Assembly (NCBI RefSeq): GCF_011493005.1
Contig: NZ_CP049156.1
Coordinates: forward strand, 1,240,001-1,304,000
Reading direction: 5' to 3'
DNA from: Caballeronia sp. SBC1
GTDB taxonomy: Bacteria > Pseudomonadota > Gammaproteobacteria > Burkholderiales > Burkholderiaceae
DNA: 64,000 bases
Shown here: one piece after another, positions 37,283 through 47,347 of the stretch
Layout: every line of letters starts with the position of its first letter
Numbering within the stretch: the stretch's first letter is position 1
Translations under genes and position numbers: made by a program
The notes under the pieces: generated by a model
The model's database searches: none
What the model was told of the DNA's origin: nothing
The model's input: only the letters and a program-made list of their open reading frames with translations

Positions 37283-38881
37283 TCAATGCGGAATCATCCA
37301 CGTCAGCACATTTTGCTGCAGCCAAACCAGCACGCCGAGCAGCACGGTCAACAGGATGGAGTGCTTGAACGTCTTCGCGAAAACCACGCCTTCCTTGCCT
37401 TTCAGTTCGGTGGTGGCCACACCCGTCGAGATGTTTTGCGGCGAGATCATCTTTCCCATGACGCCACCCGATGAATTCGTGGCGGCCATCAGGATCGGAT
37501 TGAGATTGAGCTGCCGTGCCGCGACCACTTGCAGATTGCCGAACAGCGCATTACCCGATGTATCGCTGCCGGACAGGAACACCGCCACCCAGCCGAGGAA
37601 CGCCGACACCAGCGGGAAGAATGCCCCCACCGACGCCACGGCCAGTCCCAGCGTGTAGTTCATTCCCGAGTAGTTCATCAGGTACGCGAGCCCGACAATA
37701 GTGGCGACCGTCAGAATGGCGATGCGGGTCTGCACCCACGTATCCACAATCGCCGCGCCGAATTCGCTCACCGGCAGCCGCACGATCAGGGCGGTGATGA
37801 TCGACGCCAGCAGGATCGCGGTGCCGGTCGCGAGTGGCTGGAAGTCCCAGATCGCCCCGTACGGCTGGTTATAGAGCGTGATGAAGACGGCTTTGTCGAG
37901 GCCCGGCCACGGTACCTTGACATCGCCGATCAGGAAGATCTTGGCGACCGTCCACACGATCACCACCACCGATACCGCGATCCATGGCACCCAGCCGTGG
38001 CCGCCGGAAAGCTTGCCGCGGACCTGCGCCGCCCGATCAACATTGACGGCGAAACGCTCGTCCGGGGCGGGTTTCCAGACGCGCAGGAACGCAATCGTGA
38101 GGATCAGCGAGACCATCGACGCGAGCACGTCGGTGAGCGAGTAATTGATGTAGTTCGCCGTGACGAATTGCGTGAGCGCGAACGTCCCGCCGGCTACCAG
38201 GAGCACCGGCCAGATCTTGAGCATGTTGCGAAAGCCCGCGTACACGCCAATCACGTAGAACGGCAGCAGCAGCGCGAAGAACGGCAACTGGCGGCCGACC
38301 ATCTTGGCGAGCAGGTCAGGGGAGAGATGGGTCACGGCGCCGAGCACGGTGATTGGCACGCCGAGCGCGCCGAACGCGACCGGCGCAGTGTTGAAGATCA
38401 GCGTGAAGGTGAGCGCTTCGAGCGTCGGAAAGCCAAGCAGGATCAGCAGCGAACTCGTAATGGCGATCGGCGTGCCGAACCCGGAGATGCCTTCCAGAAG
38501 CGCGCCGAAGGAGAAGCCGATCACGACCAGTACGATGCGCCGGTCGTTCGGGAGGTTGTCGATCATCCATACCCGGAACGCTTCGAAGCGGCCCGAACGC
38601 TGCGCGATGTTATAGAGCAGGATGGCGGTGAAGACGATCCACATGACCGGCCAGACGGCGAACACGGCGCCTGCCGCGACGGAATCAATCGCCAGTCCCA
38701 CAGGGAAATGCCACACGGCGATGGCGATTACTATGCCAACAATCAATCCGGCGAGCGACGCTTGCCAGGCAGGGCGGCGCGCCCAACCGAGCAAAACAAG
38801 CACGACTGCGATAGGTAGCACGGCGACGAGAAAGGACAAGCCGAGTGAGCCGCCGACAGGCGTCAGAATCTGATGAAACAT
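37283..38881 (-). CDS. lldP: L-lactate permease
   Basis: A 532-residue LctP-family lactate/proton symporter with about 12-14 hydrophobic helices. The start has AGGAG 5-6 bases upstream. Family blocks are present: SFGALLEGISGFGTPIAITS and, near the C-terminus, NSSGGVMGKMISPQNISTG. It takes up lactate and glycolate across the inner membrane. No lldR or lldD lies beside it, so it is monocistronic here. Confidence 0.94.
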   Translation of the reverse strand: MFHQILTPVGGSLGLSFLVAVLPIAVVLVLLGWARRPAWQASLAGLIVGIVIAIAVWHFPVGLAIDSVAAGAVFAVWPVMWIVFTAILLYNIAQRSGRFEAFRVWMIDNLPNDRRIVLVVIGFSFGALLEGISGFGTPIAITSSLLILLGFPTLEALTFTLIFNTAPVAFGALGVPITVLGAVTHLSPDLLAKMVGRQLPFFALLLPFYVIGVYAGFRNMLKIWPVLLVAGGTFALTQFVTANYINYSLTDVLASMVSLILTIAFLRVWKPAPDERFAVNVDRAAQVRGKLSGGHGWVPWIAVSVVVIVWTVAKIFLIGDVKVPWPGLDKAVFITLYNQPYGAIWDFQPLATGTAILLASIITALIVRLPVSEFGAAIVDTWVQTRIAILTVATIVGLAYLMNYSGMNYTLGLAVASVGAFFPLVSAFLGWVAVFLSGSDTSGNALFGNLQVVAARQLNLNPILMAATNSSGGVMGKMISPQNISTGVATTELKGKEGVVFAKTFKHSILLTVLLGVLVWLQQNVLTWMIPH

Positions 38882-39102
38882 ATCGTCTCCTGGTTTTTAT
38901 TTTGCTGAACGCTTGGCGTTCTTCGGTCATGGCGACCGGTACTGACAGCCCCGTGAGCTTCGTCCGCGTTGCAATAAGCGCGCCGCCGCTCGGCACATCG
39001 TGGCAACTAAGCGTTTGCCTAATGCGTCAGGACTAAGGATAGAGCGAGGATGGCGCGCGTCAAGCAAGGAATACCCATAGCCGTCCGGATTGGGCTGAAG
39101 TC

Positions 39103-39237
39103 TTAACGTGTGGTGGGCTCGTGCGCGTCGGAAGCGTCGGTTTTGGGCGAGCCGTGCGGCGCCGAGCGCAACACCCAGATGGAGATCACGCCAAGACAGG
39201 CGGCGAGCCAGAGGAGGACCAGCGCGAAGACCAGCAT
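39103..39237 (-). CDS. Small single-pass membrane peptide
   Basis: From the ATG at 39237 a 44-residue peptide starts MLVFALVLLWLAACLGVISI, one membrane helix, followed by a short polar tail ending HEPTTR. AGGAA lies about 9 bases before this ATG. The frame extends upstream to 39315, but that part is not hydrophobic and has no better ribosome site. Not recognised as a known family. Confidence 0.5.
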   Translation of the reverse strand: MLVFALVLLWLAACLGVISIWVLRSAPHGSPKTDASDAHEPTTR

Positions 39238-39399
39238 GATCAGGGATTCCTGTAGCGGCAGCGCCCGGGAGGCGCAGCGATCAGGTATTCCAGCGAAAAG
39301 CGTGCCATATCGCACGAGCTGTCACGGAGCGGTCCGAAACGCGTTACTCATACGGCCAGACACGCCACACAAGAGGGGTACAAAACGCGCACAACAACA

Positions 39400-39423
39400 A
39401 ACCGCGCTAGTCCAAGCGCGGTT
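39400..39423 (-). terminator. Terminator of Tyr-rich lipoprotein gene
   Basis: On the minus strand AACCGCGCT, six-base loop, AGCGCGGTT, then TTGTTGTTG. It lies about 75 bases after the stop of the gene at 39497-39928. Confidence 0.6.
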
Positions 39424-39496
39424 CGTGTGGAAGCATTACACCGAACGCGTAAGGCGCGCCTGCGCAGCAACGCGGAGCGTTGCTCAGTGACGACGC

Positions 39497-39928
39497 TCAA
39501 TGACGATAATAATGTCCACGCCCACCGCCGCCGTACCAGCCGAAACCGACAGACAGCGAAGGGCCGTAACCGTACGGATAACCGTAGCCACCGTAATAGG
39601 CCGGATATGGCGCGTAGACCGGGTAGCTCGGGTAATAAGCGGGATACGGCGCGTAGACGACAGGCGGCGCAGCAACGTATTGCGGTGTCGTTGACGCATA
39701 GGCGGACGGCGGATTGTCGGCGCCTTGGTAACTTTGCGCATAGCCGGTGCCAGACGTCCCCACGGGCGCGACAGGGATCTCCTGCTGCGTTTGTGCTGTA
39801 CTGACTACCGGGGTGCCCGCGTAGGGTGGATACGCTGGGTAATATCCGTACGCACCATATGGCACGTAGTAACAAGCGCTCAAGCTCAAAGCGCCCACGA
39901 AGGCGGATAGTGCGAGCTTCGGGCTCAT
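39497..39928 (-). CDS. Tyr/Pro/Gly-rich lipoprotein
   Basis: A 143-residue lipoprotein. The signal MSPKLALSAFVGALS precedes the lipobox LSAC, and the mature protein starts CYYVPYGAYGYYPAYPPYAG. It contains repeated YP/PY and YGGYGYPYGYG segments and ends in GGGGRGHYYRH. The composition suggests an extended, surface-facing or periplasmic structural role. No catalytic motif is present, and no operon partner is close. Confidence 0.8.
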   Translation of the reverse strand: MSPKLALSAFVGALSLSACYYVPYGAYGYYPAYPPYAGTPVVSTAQTQQEIPVAPVGTSGTGYAQSYQGADNPPSAYASTTPQYVAAPPVVYAPYPAYYPSYPVYAPYPAYYGGYGYPYGYGPSLSVGFGWYGGGGRGHYYRH

Positions 39929-40154
39929 GATGCGACTCCAAATTGCGTCGAAACGCGACCGTTCGAATGAACGGGATGTCAGGAGCCTAGCGCATCGCTC
40001 AAACGTGGGAAAGCAGGGGCACGTGCCCCAATGTTTCTCGCTGTTTCACCGGCTGGGATCGGGCACACGACCGGACACACCCAAGCACTTAAATTAGGTT
40101 GTACCCGGCCGCTGTGTTGTCTAAGCGATGGGGCGGTCAAACCGACCGGGCAGA

Positions 40155-40184
40155 GCGTATCGGATGAAAAATCATCCGGTACGC
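40155..40184 (-). terminator. Terminator-like hairpin after OsmB-like gene
   Basis: GCGTA-t-CGGATGA (40155-40167), loop AAAA, TCATCCG-g-TACGC (40172-40184). It lies 26 bases after the stop codon of the minus-strand gene. There is no good T-run on the minus strand, so confidence is limited. Confidence 0.5.
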
Positions 40185-40209
40185 TTATTCGATACGCTGA
40201 GGTATCAAC

Positions 40210-40422
40210 CTACTTGCCGACCTGATTACCGATCAGGCCGCCCGCGGCCGCGCCGCCCACTGTAGACAGCGCGTTGCCGCCGAGTGCCGCCCCCGCTACG
40301 CCGCCGATACCCGCGCCGACGGCCGTATCGCGTTGACGTGTTGTCATTTGATCGCATGCAGACAGGCCGCCGAGAAGTGCGGCGATGAGAGCAGCAGCGC
40401 CAATCTGTTTGATCTTGTCCAT
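40210..40422 (-). CDS. OsmB-like glycine-zipper lipoprotein
   Basis: A 70-residue lipoprotein starting at the ATG at 40422, with GGAGAG upstream. The signal MDKIKQIGAAALIAALLGG leads to the lipobox LSAC and DQMTTRQRDTAVGAGIGG. The mature protein is a glycine-zipper (GAGIGGVAGAALGG...GGAAAGGLIGNQVG), as in OsmB and related outer-membrane lipoproteins. The osmotic-induction role is by analogy. Confidence 0.82.
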   Translation of the reverse strand: MDKIKQIGAAALIAALLGGLSACDQMTTRQRDTAVGAGIGGVAGAALGGNALSTVGGAAAGGLIGNQVGK

Positions 40423-40644
40423 TTCAACTCTCCAAAAACGATGAATCACGAAGGTGTAACGGGTTGCAGTTAAACCGGCGAGGCTCCTTCGGCAGATGAG
40501 CCTGACTGTCCACGTCCAACCCGGCGGCGAAAAGACAGTTGCTGCCGATTCTTTCAATGTAGAAGCAGAAACAGTGCCCGACCATCGTATTCGGCAGACA
40601 AATGTGAAATCGCGGCCTCCAAATCCTCCTAACCCTCCAAACGA

Positions 40645-40683
40645 AAAGCGGCGCGTCGCACATGACATGCGACACGCCGCTTT
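40645..40683 (-). terminator. Terminator of thiC
   Basis: On the minus strand AAAGCGGCGtGTCGCA, seven-base loop, TGCGACgCGCCGCTTT, followed by TTCGTTT. The stem has one mismatch. It lies about 50 bases after the thiC stop. Confidence 0.8.
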
Positions 40684-40733
40684 CATTTGCCACCGGGTCG
40701 TCGCGCCTTTAGGGGCGCCCAACTCGCTTGTTC

Positions 40734-42689
<1,956 letters not shown>

Positions 42690-42908
42690 TTAGCGTGTCG
42701 ACCGGAGTTGGTGCAGAGCACTTACTCCGGTCTCATGCGATTACCCCGGTCCCATGCAGATGGTTGCTTTGGGGAAGGGTGTTTCCCAGCCGGCCGGCGA
42801 AAAAACGCTAAGCGCGAAATCGCACGAAAAACGGCTGAGTCAAACGCTAGCTACGGGAGACCGAAGAAAAGCAGAGAAGGAGGCGGGCGGACTTGGCGGG
42901 GATGCGCG

Positions 42909-42959
42909 AGAAAGAAAAAGACCCCAGCGCGGCAAAATCCGAACGCTTCCCTGCGCTGG
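42909..42959 (-). terminator. Terminator-like hairpin overlapping the TPP aptamer
   Basis: On the minus strand CCAGCGC (42959-42953) pairs with GCGCTGG (42930-42924) over a 22-base loop, followed by GGTCTTTTTCTTTCT. The left arm belongs to the aptamer core, so this stem and the folded aptamer exclude one another. Whether it terminates in vivo is not known. Confidence 0.5.
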
Positions 42960-43053
42960 CATTATCCAGATCAGGTTCAAAGGGTATTTCTCACCCGCGA
43001 CACACGGACAATCCGGTGACGGATTGCGATGTGCAGCGCAGGACCCCCGCGTT
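42942..43053 (-). promoter_or_regulatory. TPP riboswitch (THI element)
   Basis: On the minus strand the aptamer starts with AACGC (43053-43049), which pairs with GCGTT at 42946-42942 as P1. Between them are GGGGGTCCTGCGC, a P3 arm with CAATCCG/CGGATTG, TGAGAAATACCC, and the hallmark CTGATCTGGATAATGCCAGC then GCAGGGAAG. The core matches the THI box closely. It lies 276 bases upstream of thiC. Confidence 0.95.
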
Positions 43054-43433
43054 AGCAGCCGTCACAATACACCTCGCCGTAGCGTGTTGGCAACCATCTG
43101 TAACACTCACGCGTGCGTCTGCATTGCTTACTGCATAATGACGACCACCGTGTTTTCCCGGATAGGGTCCAGCAACTTTGACCCGATCAGTCCGGCAAAC
43201 TCGCGGCGGCTCCTGCCGGCTTTTCAAGCTGGTATCGAGCTTCGGCACGTTGTTGCCCGACCCCTTTTTCTGCTTCCGACATGTTGTCCTGCCTTGCCCG
43301 TTTTGCCGCGACGCTCAAGCGGCATGCGCGCCGTTCTTCGCTTCCCCTGGTTTTGGGCGAAGCGAAACCGGCGGTTGTCAGCCTGCCCGTCTGGCCGGCT
43401 GACGTTGCAATCATCGTCGTCGCGGAGTAACGA
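43054..43433. other. Divergent promoter region thiC / EamA gene
   Basis: About 380 bp hold the thiC promoter (minus) and the EamA promoter (plus). No recognisable gene, and no confident hexamer pair. The last bases before the EamA start carry GGAG. Confidence 0.5.
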
Positions 43434-44549
43434 ATGTCTACACCGTTGCCGCCGCGTTCGCCGGATTCTGATTTGCCACCACCGCAGTTCGTGCCTCCGC
43501 AGTCCCAACCCTCGGCTGACGTGCTGCCGTTTCCGCAGGCAGCAGCCGGCGCGCCATTGCCATCTTTGGCGTCGCCGGACGTTCTGCAGGGCGTGACGAG
43601 CCCGCAACCCCCAGCCGATACCCCCGCGCGCCGCCCGTTCAATCTTCCCGGCCATTTCCCATTCCGGCTTCCCGCGACGCGTAGCGGCCGCGTGGCGCTT
43701 GCCCTTTGCGTCGTGTACCTCGTATGGGGTTCGACCTACATGGCGGTGCATCTGTCGCTGGAATCGTTCCCGCCGCTGCTGCTGTCCGGATTGCGCAACC
43801 TGTTCGCCGGCATCGGTTTGTTCATCTTTGCTGCGCGTCGGGACCCGGTCTGGCCGACTTTCGTCGAAGTGCGAAACGCCGCGGCGGTCGGAACGTTACT
43901 TGTGGGTTTGTCGAGCGGGATGCTCGCGTTCGGCATGCGCACGGTCGAAACAGGCACGGCTGCCGTCATGGTGGCGACCGTTCCGTTGTTCGCCACGGTC
44001 ATTGCCGCCATTGCCGGGCGCAAAGTGGCGAAGGGGGAGTGGGTCGCCGTCGGGCTTGGGCTAGTCGGAATTGCGTTGCTGAATCACGGCGATCCGTCGT
44101 CGGGTTCAACCGCCGGCAGTCTTGCGATCCTGTGCGGCGCGGTTTTCTGGGCAGGCGGCTCGTTTCTCGCGGGGCGTCTGAAGCTGCCGTCCGACCTGCT
44201 GGTATCGACCGCACTGCAGATCGGCCTGGGCGGCGCGATGGCGACAGTCGTTGCGTGGGTCTCGGGCGAGCGTATTGTAAGCATGGGGTTCACGCCGTTT
44301 TTGGCTTATCTCTACCTGATGCTCGTCGGCTCGATGGCTGCGTATGTCGCGTATGCGTACTTGATTCGCCACACGAGTCCGATTATTGCGAGCAGCTGCA
44401 TGTACGTAAATCCCGTTGTGGCTGTGGTGATAGGCGCGCTGTTTCTCGGCGAAGTGATCACGAAGTGGACCGTGATGGCGACCCTCATCATCCTGGCAAG
44501 CGTGGGTTTGTCGTTCTGGTTCGATTACAAGAGGCGCGGGCTGGTTTGA
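43434..44549 (+). CDS. EamA/DMT-superfamily exporter (YedA-like)
   Basis: A 371-residue transporter with ten predicted membrane helices in two EamA repeats, the first beginning VALALCVVYLVWGSTYMAVH near 86. Repeat 2 contains YAYLIRHTSPIIASSCMYVN and PVVAVVIGALFLGEVIT. The N-terminal 80 residues are Pro/Ser-rich and probably disordered. GGAG lies 6 bases before the ATG at 43434 and no later ATG falls before helix 1, so the extension is likely real. The substrate may be amino acids or metabolites. Confidence 0.9.
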   Translation: MSTPLPPRSPDSDLPPPQFVPPQSQPSADVLPFPQAAAGAPLPSLASPDVLQGVTSPQPPADTPARRPFNLPGHFPFRLPATRSGRVALALCVVYLVWGSTYMAVHLSLESFPPLLLSGLRNLFAGIGLFIFAARRDPVWPTFVEVRNAAAVGTLLVGLSSGMLAFGMRTVETGTAAVMVATVPLFATVIAAIAGRKVAKGEWVAVGLGLVGIALLNHGDPSSGSTAGSLAILCGAVFWAGGSFLAGRLKLPSDLLVSTALQIGLGGAMATVVAWVSGERIVSMGFTPFLAYLYLMLVGSMAAYVAYAYLIRHTSPIIASSCMYVNPVVAVVIGALFLGEVITKWTVMATLIILASVGLSFWFDYKRRGLV

Positions 44550-44570
44550 AGGCTTGACGACCAGCAGTAC

Positions 44571-44620
44571 AAAACGGCGGACCGTTTCGGGCAATTCCGG
44601 AGAAACGGTCCGCCGTTTTT
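44571..44620 (+). terminator. Terminator of the EamA gene
   Basis: AAAACGGCGGACCGTTTC (44571-44588), 13-base loop, GAAACGGTCCGCCGTTTT (44602-44619), then TT. An 18-bp perfect stem about 20 bases after the stop; it could work in both directions. Confidence 0.88.
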
Positions 44621-44891
44621 TATGGGTCGGCCGGATAGCCGGGAAAAGATAGACCTTGAGGCTTGCTCTCGTTCGACGCGATGAAACTGGCTATCCACGT
44701 GGCCAACGCCCAAAAGGGCCGGTCGCCACGTCATCGCAGACCGTCTGTGCCAGCATAGTTTTCGTGAAAACCATGCGCGAAAAATCAACGGAATTGACGT
44801 CAATTTACGCCGCGCAACTTCGACTCAGCGTCATCCCGAGGTCTTTGTAGTACAGGATTTGGCTAGGTCTTTGCCCAACTTCATGCTGAGA

Positions 44892-44987
44892 AAAGCATAG
44901 AACTCTAATTATAGTAAAGCATAAAACTCAAATTATAGTACGACACAAAACTCTGGATATAATACGACACAAAACTCTAATTATGGT
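44892..44987. repeat. Four 24-bp direct repeats before the Fic gene
   Basis: Units at 44892-44915, 44916-44939, 44940-44963 and 44964-44987 abut with no spacer. The shared core is ACTC-(T/A)-(A/G)-(A/G)-(T/A)-TATA-like. Units 1-2 begin AAAGCATA, units 3-4 begin ACGACACA. They end in TATAGT, TATAGT, TATAAT and TATGGT, each resembling a -10 hexamer. The array ends 5 bases before the GTG start of the Fic gene and is far more A/T-rich than its surroundings. It is probably promoter and operator in one. Confidence 0.92.
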
Positions 44988-44992
44988 CTGAA

Positions 44993-46624
44993 GTGTCTGG
45001 AGCGAACCGCGTGGCCGCACCCAACGAAAAACTGGCTTCTTCCCTGTCGATCCTCAAAATGCTGCAGGACAGGGGACTTTCCGTATTCCAGATAAGTGCG
45101 CATCCCGAGCTCACCCGCACGCACCGTGAGCGGCTTCAGAATGCCGGTTTCCTGAAATTGGTTATTCAAGGCTGGTATCAGTCGAACAATCCGGACGACG
45201 GGGAGGGGGACTCCACCCATTGGTACGCAAACATGGAAACCTTCGTGGCCGCGTACGCCAACTCCAGGTTTGCAAACCAATGGCAGGTGAGCCCCGAGCT
45301 GTCCCTCCTCAAGCACAGCGGCCACACGAGCATCGAAAAGCAGATCCTGTTGTACTCGCCGCTGGCGACCAACCAGCCCCAGGCATTGCCTCACGGCTGT
45401 TCCATGTTTCTCTACAAGACCAAGCCCGAGATGCTGGTGGACGGCCGTGCGCCGAACGCGAGCGGACTCATGCTGGTTCCTCTTCCCGAAGCGCTGATCC
45501 GGGTCAGTCGTAGCTTCTTCCACACGCACGAGCTTGCCGCGCAGATCGTCACGCGCCAGGTCGATATCAGCACGCTTACCGCCCGATTACTCGAGGGCGG
45601 TCACAGTGTTGTTGCCGGCCGTATGGCGGGGGCGTTGCGGGCCGTCGGCCGGGATCAGGACGCCGACCAGCTCCTCGATACGATGAAAGCGGCGGCCTAC
45701 GTCGTGGCCGAAGATAATCCGTTCGAGCGGCCGCTGGCCCATATTGGCGGCCGGATGAACGAGTCGCCTTACGTGCAGCGCATCCTGGCCATGTGGTCGG
45801 GCATGCGAGACATCGTGATCGACCGCTTCCGTAATATTCCGTGCTCGCCGAACCCCGACAGCGAAGCGCTTCTTCACGACATAGAGGCAAGGTACGTTGC
45901 GGATGCCTACCACTCGCTGTCTATCGAAGGTTATCGGGTCAGCACTGACCTCATTGCGAAGGTTCGCAATGGCGACTGGAGCCCCCTGACCAACAAGGAA
46001 GACCGGCTGACGCGGGATGCCATGGCGGCTAAAGGTTACGCGGAAACCCATGCCCGCGTCCGCTCCCTGATCGGCCGGGTAGTGGCTCAAGCTGACGATC
46101 CTTCTGCCACCCTCAAGCGAGATTTTTCACAGTGGTACGTGACGCTGTTTTCGCCGAGCGTTACCGCAGGTATCCTGAAGGCAAGCGATCTGGCCGGGTA
46201 TCGCAACAACAATGTGTTCATTCGAAATGCGTTGCATGTACCGCTCGCGCCTGAAGCTGTCCGGGATTGCATGCCGGCTCTCTTCGACTTGCTGCAGGCG
46301 GAAGAACACCCGGGCGTGCGAGCGGTATTAGGTCATTTCATCTTCGTGTTTATCCACCCGTACATGGATGGCAATGGCCGCCTCAGCCGCTTTCTCATGA
46401 ACTACCTGCTGACCACGGGAGGCTACCTTTGGACCATCGTGACCGTTCAGTCTCGTACCGCGTATCTGGCGGCGCTGGAGCAGGCCAGCACCTACCGGAA
46501 TATCAAGCCCTTCGCCGATCTGATTGGCGGACTTATCGAATCGCAGGCGGCTGAACCGATCGAGCGCATCACGCAACGTCCCGAGGCCGGAAGCTGGACC
46601 GCTTTACCGTCTGCTTTGGACTGA
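44993..46624 (+). CDS. Fic-domain protein with N-terminal winged-helix-like region
   Basis: A 543-residue protein. The C-terminal Fic domain has HPYMDGNGRLSR from His455, matching HxFx(D/E)GNGRxxR with Tyr for Phe. Upstream, SLSIEG (308-313) matches the inhibitory helix (S/T)xxxE(G/N), so it is a class II Fic enzyme of the self-inhibited type; the usual reaction is AMP transfer from ATP to a protein hydroxyl. Residues about 10-60 (HPELTRTHRERLQNAGFLKL, then GWYQSN) look like an AbiEi-type winged helix. The GTG at 44993 has no strong Shine-Dalgarno. No neighbouring antitoxin; target unknown. Confidence 0.88.
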   Translation: MSGANRVAAPNEKLASSLSILKMLQDRGLSVFQISAHPELTRTHRERLQNAGFLKLVIQGWYQSNNPDDGEGDSTHWYANMETFVAAYANSRFANQWQVSPELSLLKHSGHTSIEKQILLYSPLATNQPQALPHGCSMFLYKTKPEMLVDGRAPNASGLMLVPLPEALIRVSRSFFHTHELAAQIVTRQVDISTLTARLLEGGHSVVAGRMAGALRAVGRDQDADQLLDTMKAAAYVVAEDNPFERPLAHIGGRMNESPYVQRILAMWSGMRDIVIDRFRNIPCSPNPDSEALLHDIEARYVADAYHSLSIEGYRVSTDLIAKVRNGDWSPLTNKEDRLTRDAMAAKGYAETHARVRSLIGRVVAQADDPSATLKRDFSQWYVTLFSPSVTAGILKASDLAGYRNNNVFIRNALHVPLAPEAVRDCMPALFDLLQAEEHPGVRAVLGHFIFVFIHPYMDGNGRLSRFLMNYLLTTGGYLWTIVTVQSRTAYLAALEQASTYRNIKPFADLIGGLIESQAAEPIERITQRPEAGSWTALPSALD

Positions 46625-46650
46625 CGCGCGTTCGGGTTCCTTTTGCCGAA

Positions 46651-46688
46651 ACACAAAAAAAGCGAACCTCCGCCAGGGAGGTTCGCTT
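46651..46688 (-). terminator. Terminator downstream of entericidin gene
   Basis: On the minus strand AAGCGAACCTCC, five-base loop, GGAGGTTCGCTT followed by TTTTT. The T-run is on the minus strand, pointing to the entericidin transcript that ends about 145 bp upstream. The same stem may also stop the Fic transcript on the plus strand. Confidence 0.75.
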
Positions 46689-46831
46689 GATCGAATTCCA
46701 ACGAATTCCACGACCCGTTCAGTTGTCGGCGGGGCGTCACAACGCTCCGGAACCGGTAAAGGCCGCAGTCAGCAAATCGCCAGCGTGCTAGCGGCCATTA
46801 ACCGCTAACTATCTGTTGCCAGCTTCCTCGC

Positions 46832-46972
46832 TTACTCGGCGTTGTGCTTATCGGCCGAATTCGTGATGGCGTTGCCGCCCTTCGAGAGGTCCTGGCCGGC
46901 GCCGGCCACCGTGTTGCAAGCTGCGAGTGCGGCAGTTCCAACGAGCAACAGCAAAGCGATAAGTCGAGTCAT
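46832..46972 (-). CDS. Entericidin A/B-family lipoprotein
   Basis: A 46-residue lipoprotein starting at the ATG at 46972 with AGGGGAA upstream. The signal MTRLIALLLLVGTAAL precedes lipobox LAAC, then NTVAGAGQDLSKGGNAITNS, the family's GxGxDxxxGGxAI pattern. Entericidins are small envelope lipoproteins induced in stationary phase or stress. The gene lies beside the histidine kinase and downstream of two dyad motifs at 47240-47279. Confidence 0.88.
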   Translation of the reverse strand: MTRLIALLLLVGTAALAACNTVAGAGQDLSKGGNAITNSADKHNAE

Positions 46973-47347
46973 GAGCAATTCCCCTTGAGTTTGATGCGAG
47001 TACGCTGGCCGTTCGGCCATGAATGCGTACCCGATGTTCGAATCCTGTCCGCCGACGTCCAACAGCAAAAGCAGTTGCCAGACACGTTGCGGCCTTGGCT
47101 ACGACCGATCCTTGAAACGGTTTTGCCGGGTTTGAACAAGCAAGAAAACCATGGCGACTACCACTTCGATCGACCACACCGTCTGAAGAATCATAAAAAA
47201 CTGCGCGTTCGCAAGCTGTAGGCGCGGATGTTTTTATCGTGTCGGCGCAGTCTGTAACTTGTGTCGGCGCCGTCCTACAAGCGCGGCCCTGGAAGCGCAG
47301 CTCGAGCGCGCCAATCAAGAGCCAAGGGGCGCTAGACCCTTAACCCT
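46973..47347. other. Intergenic region upstream of entericidin gene
   Basis: 375 bp between the kinase stop and the entericidin start. It contains no convincing gene. It holds two tandem dyad motifs at 47240-47279 and should carry the entericidin promoter, about 270 bp from the start codon or closer. Confidence 0.5.
47240..47279. promoter_or_regulatory. Two tandem copies of an 18-bp dyad motif
   Basis: TGTCGG-CGCAGT-CTGTAA (47240-47257) and TGTCGG-CGCCGT-CCTACA (47262-47279), 22 bp apart. The second copy matches the site at 48882-48899 at 16 of 18 positions. The form TGTnGG-N6-CCnACA resembles sites of NarL/LuxR-type regulators. Confidence 0.5.

Noticed and set aside
37529..38818. 429-codon open frame antisense to lldP
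   Set aside because: Highly charged low-complexity translation opposite a conserved permease.
44656..44850. 64-codon frame before the Fic gene as an antitoxin
   Set aside because: It ends before the repeat array, has no Shine-Dalgarno and does not resemble the short VbhA-type antitoxins; the Fic protein carries its own inhibitory motif.
44892..44987. CRISPR-like array before the Fic gene
   Set aside because: The 24-bp units abut without spacers, no cas genes are present, and the units carry -10-like hexamers.
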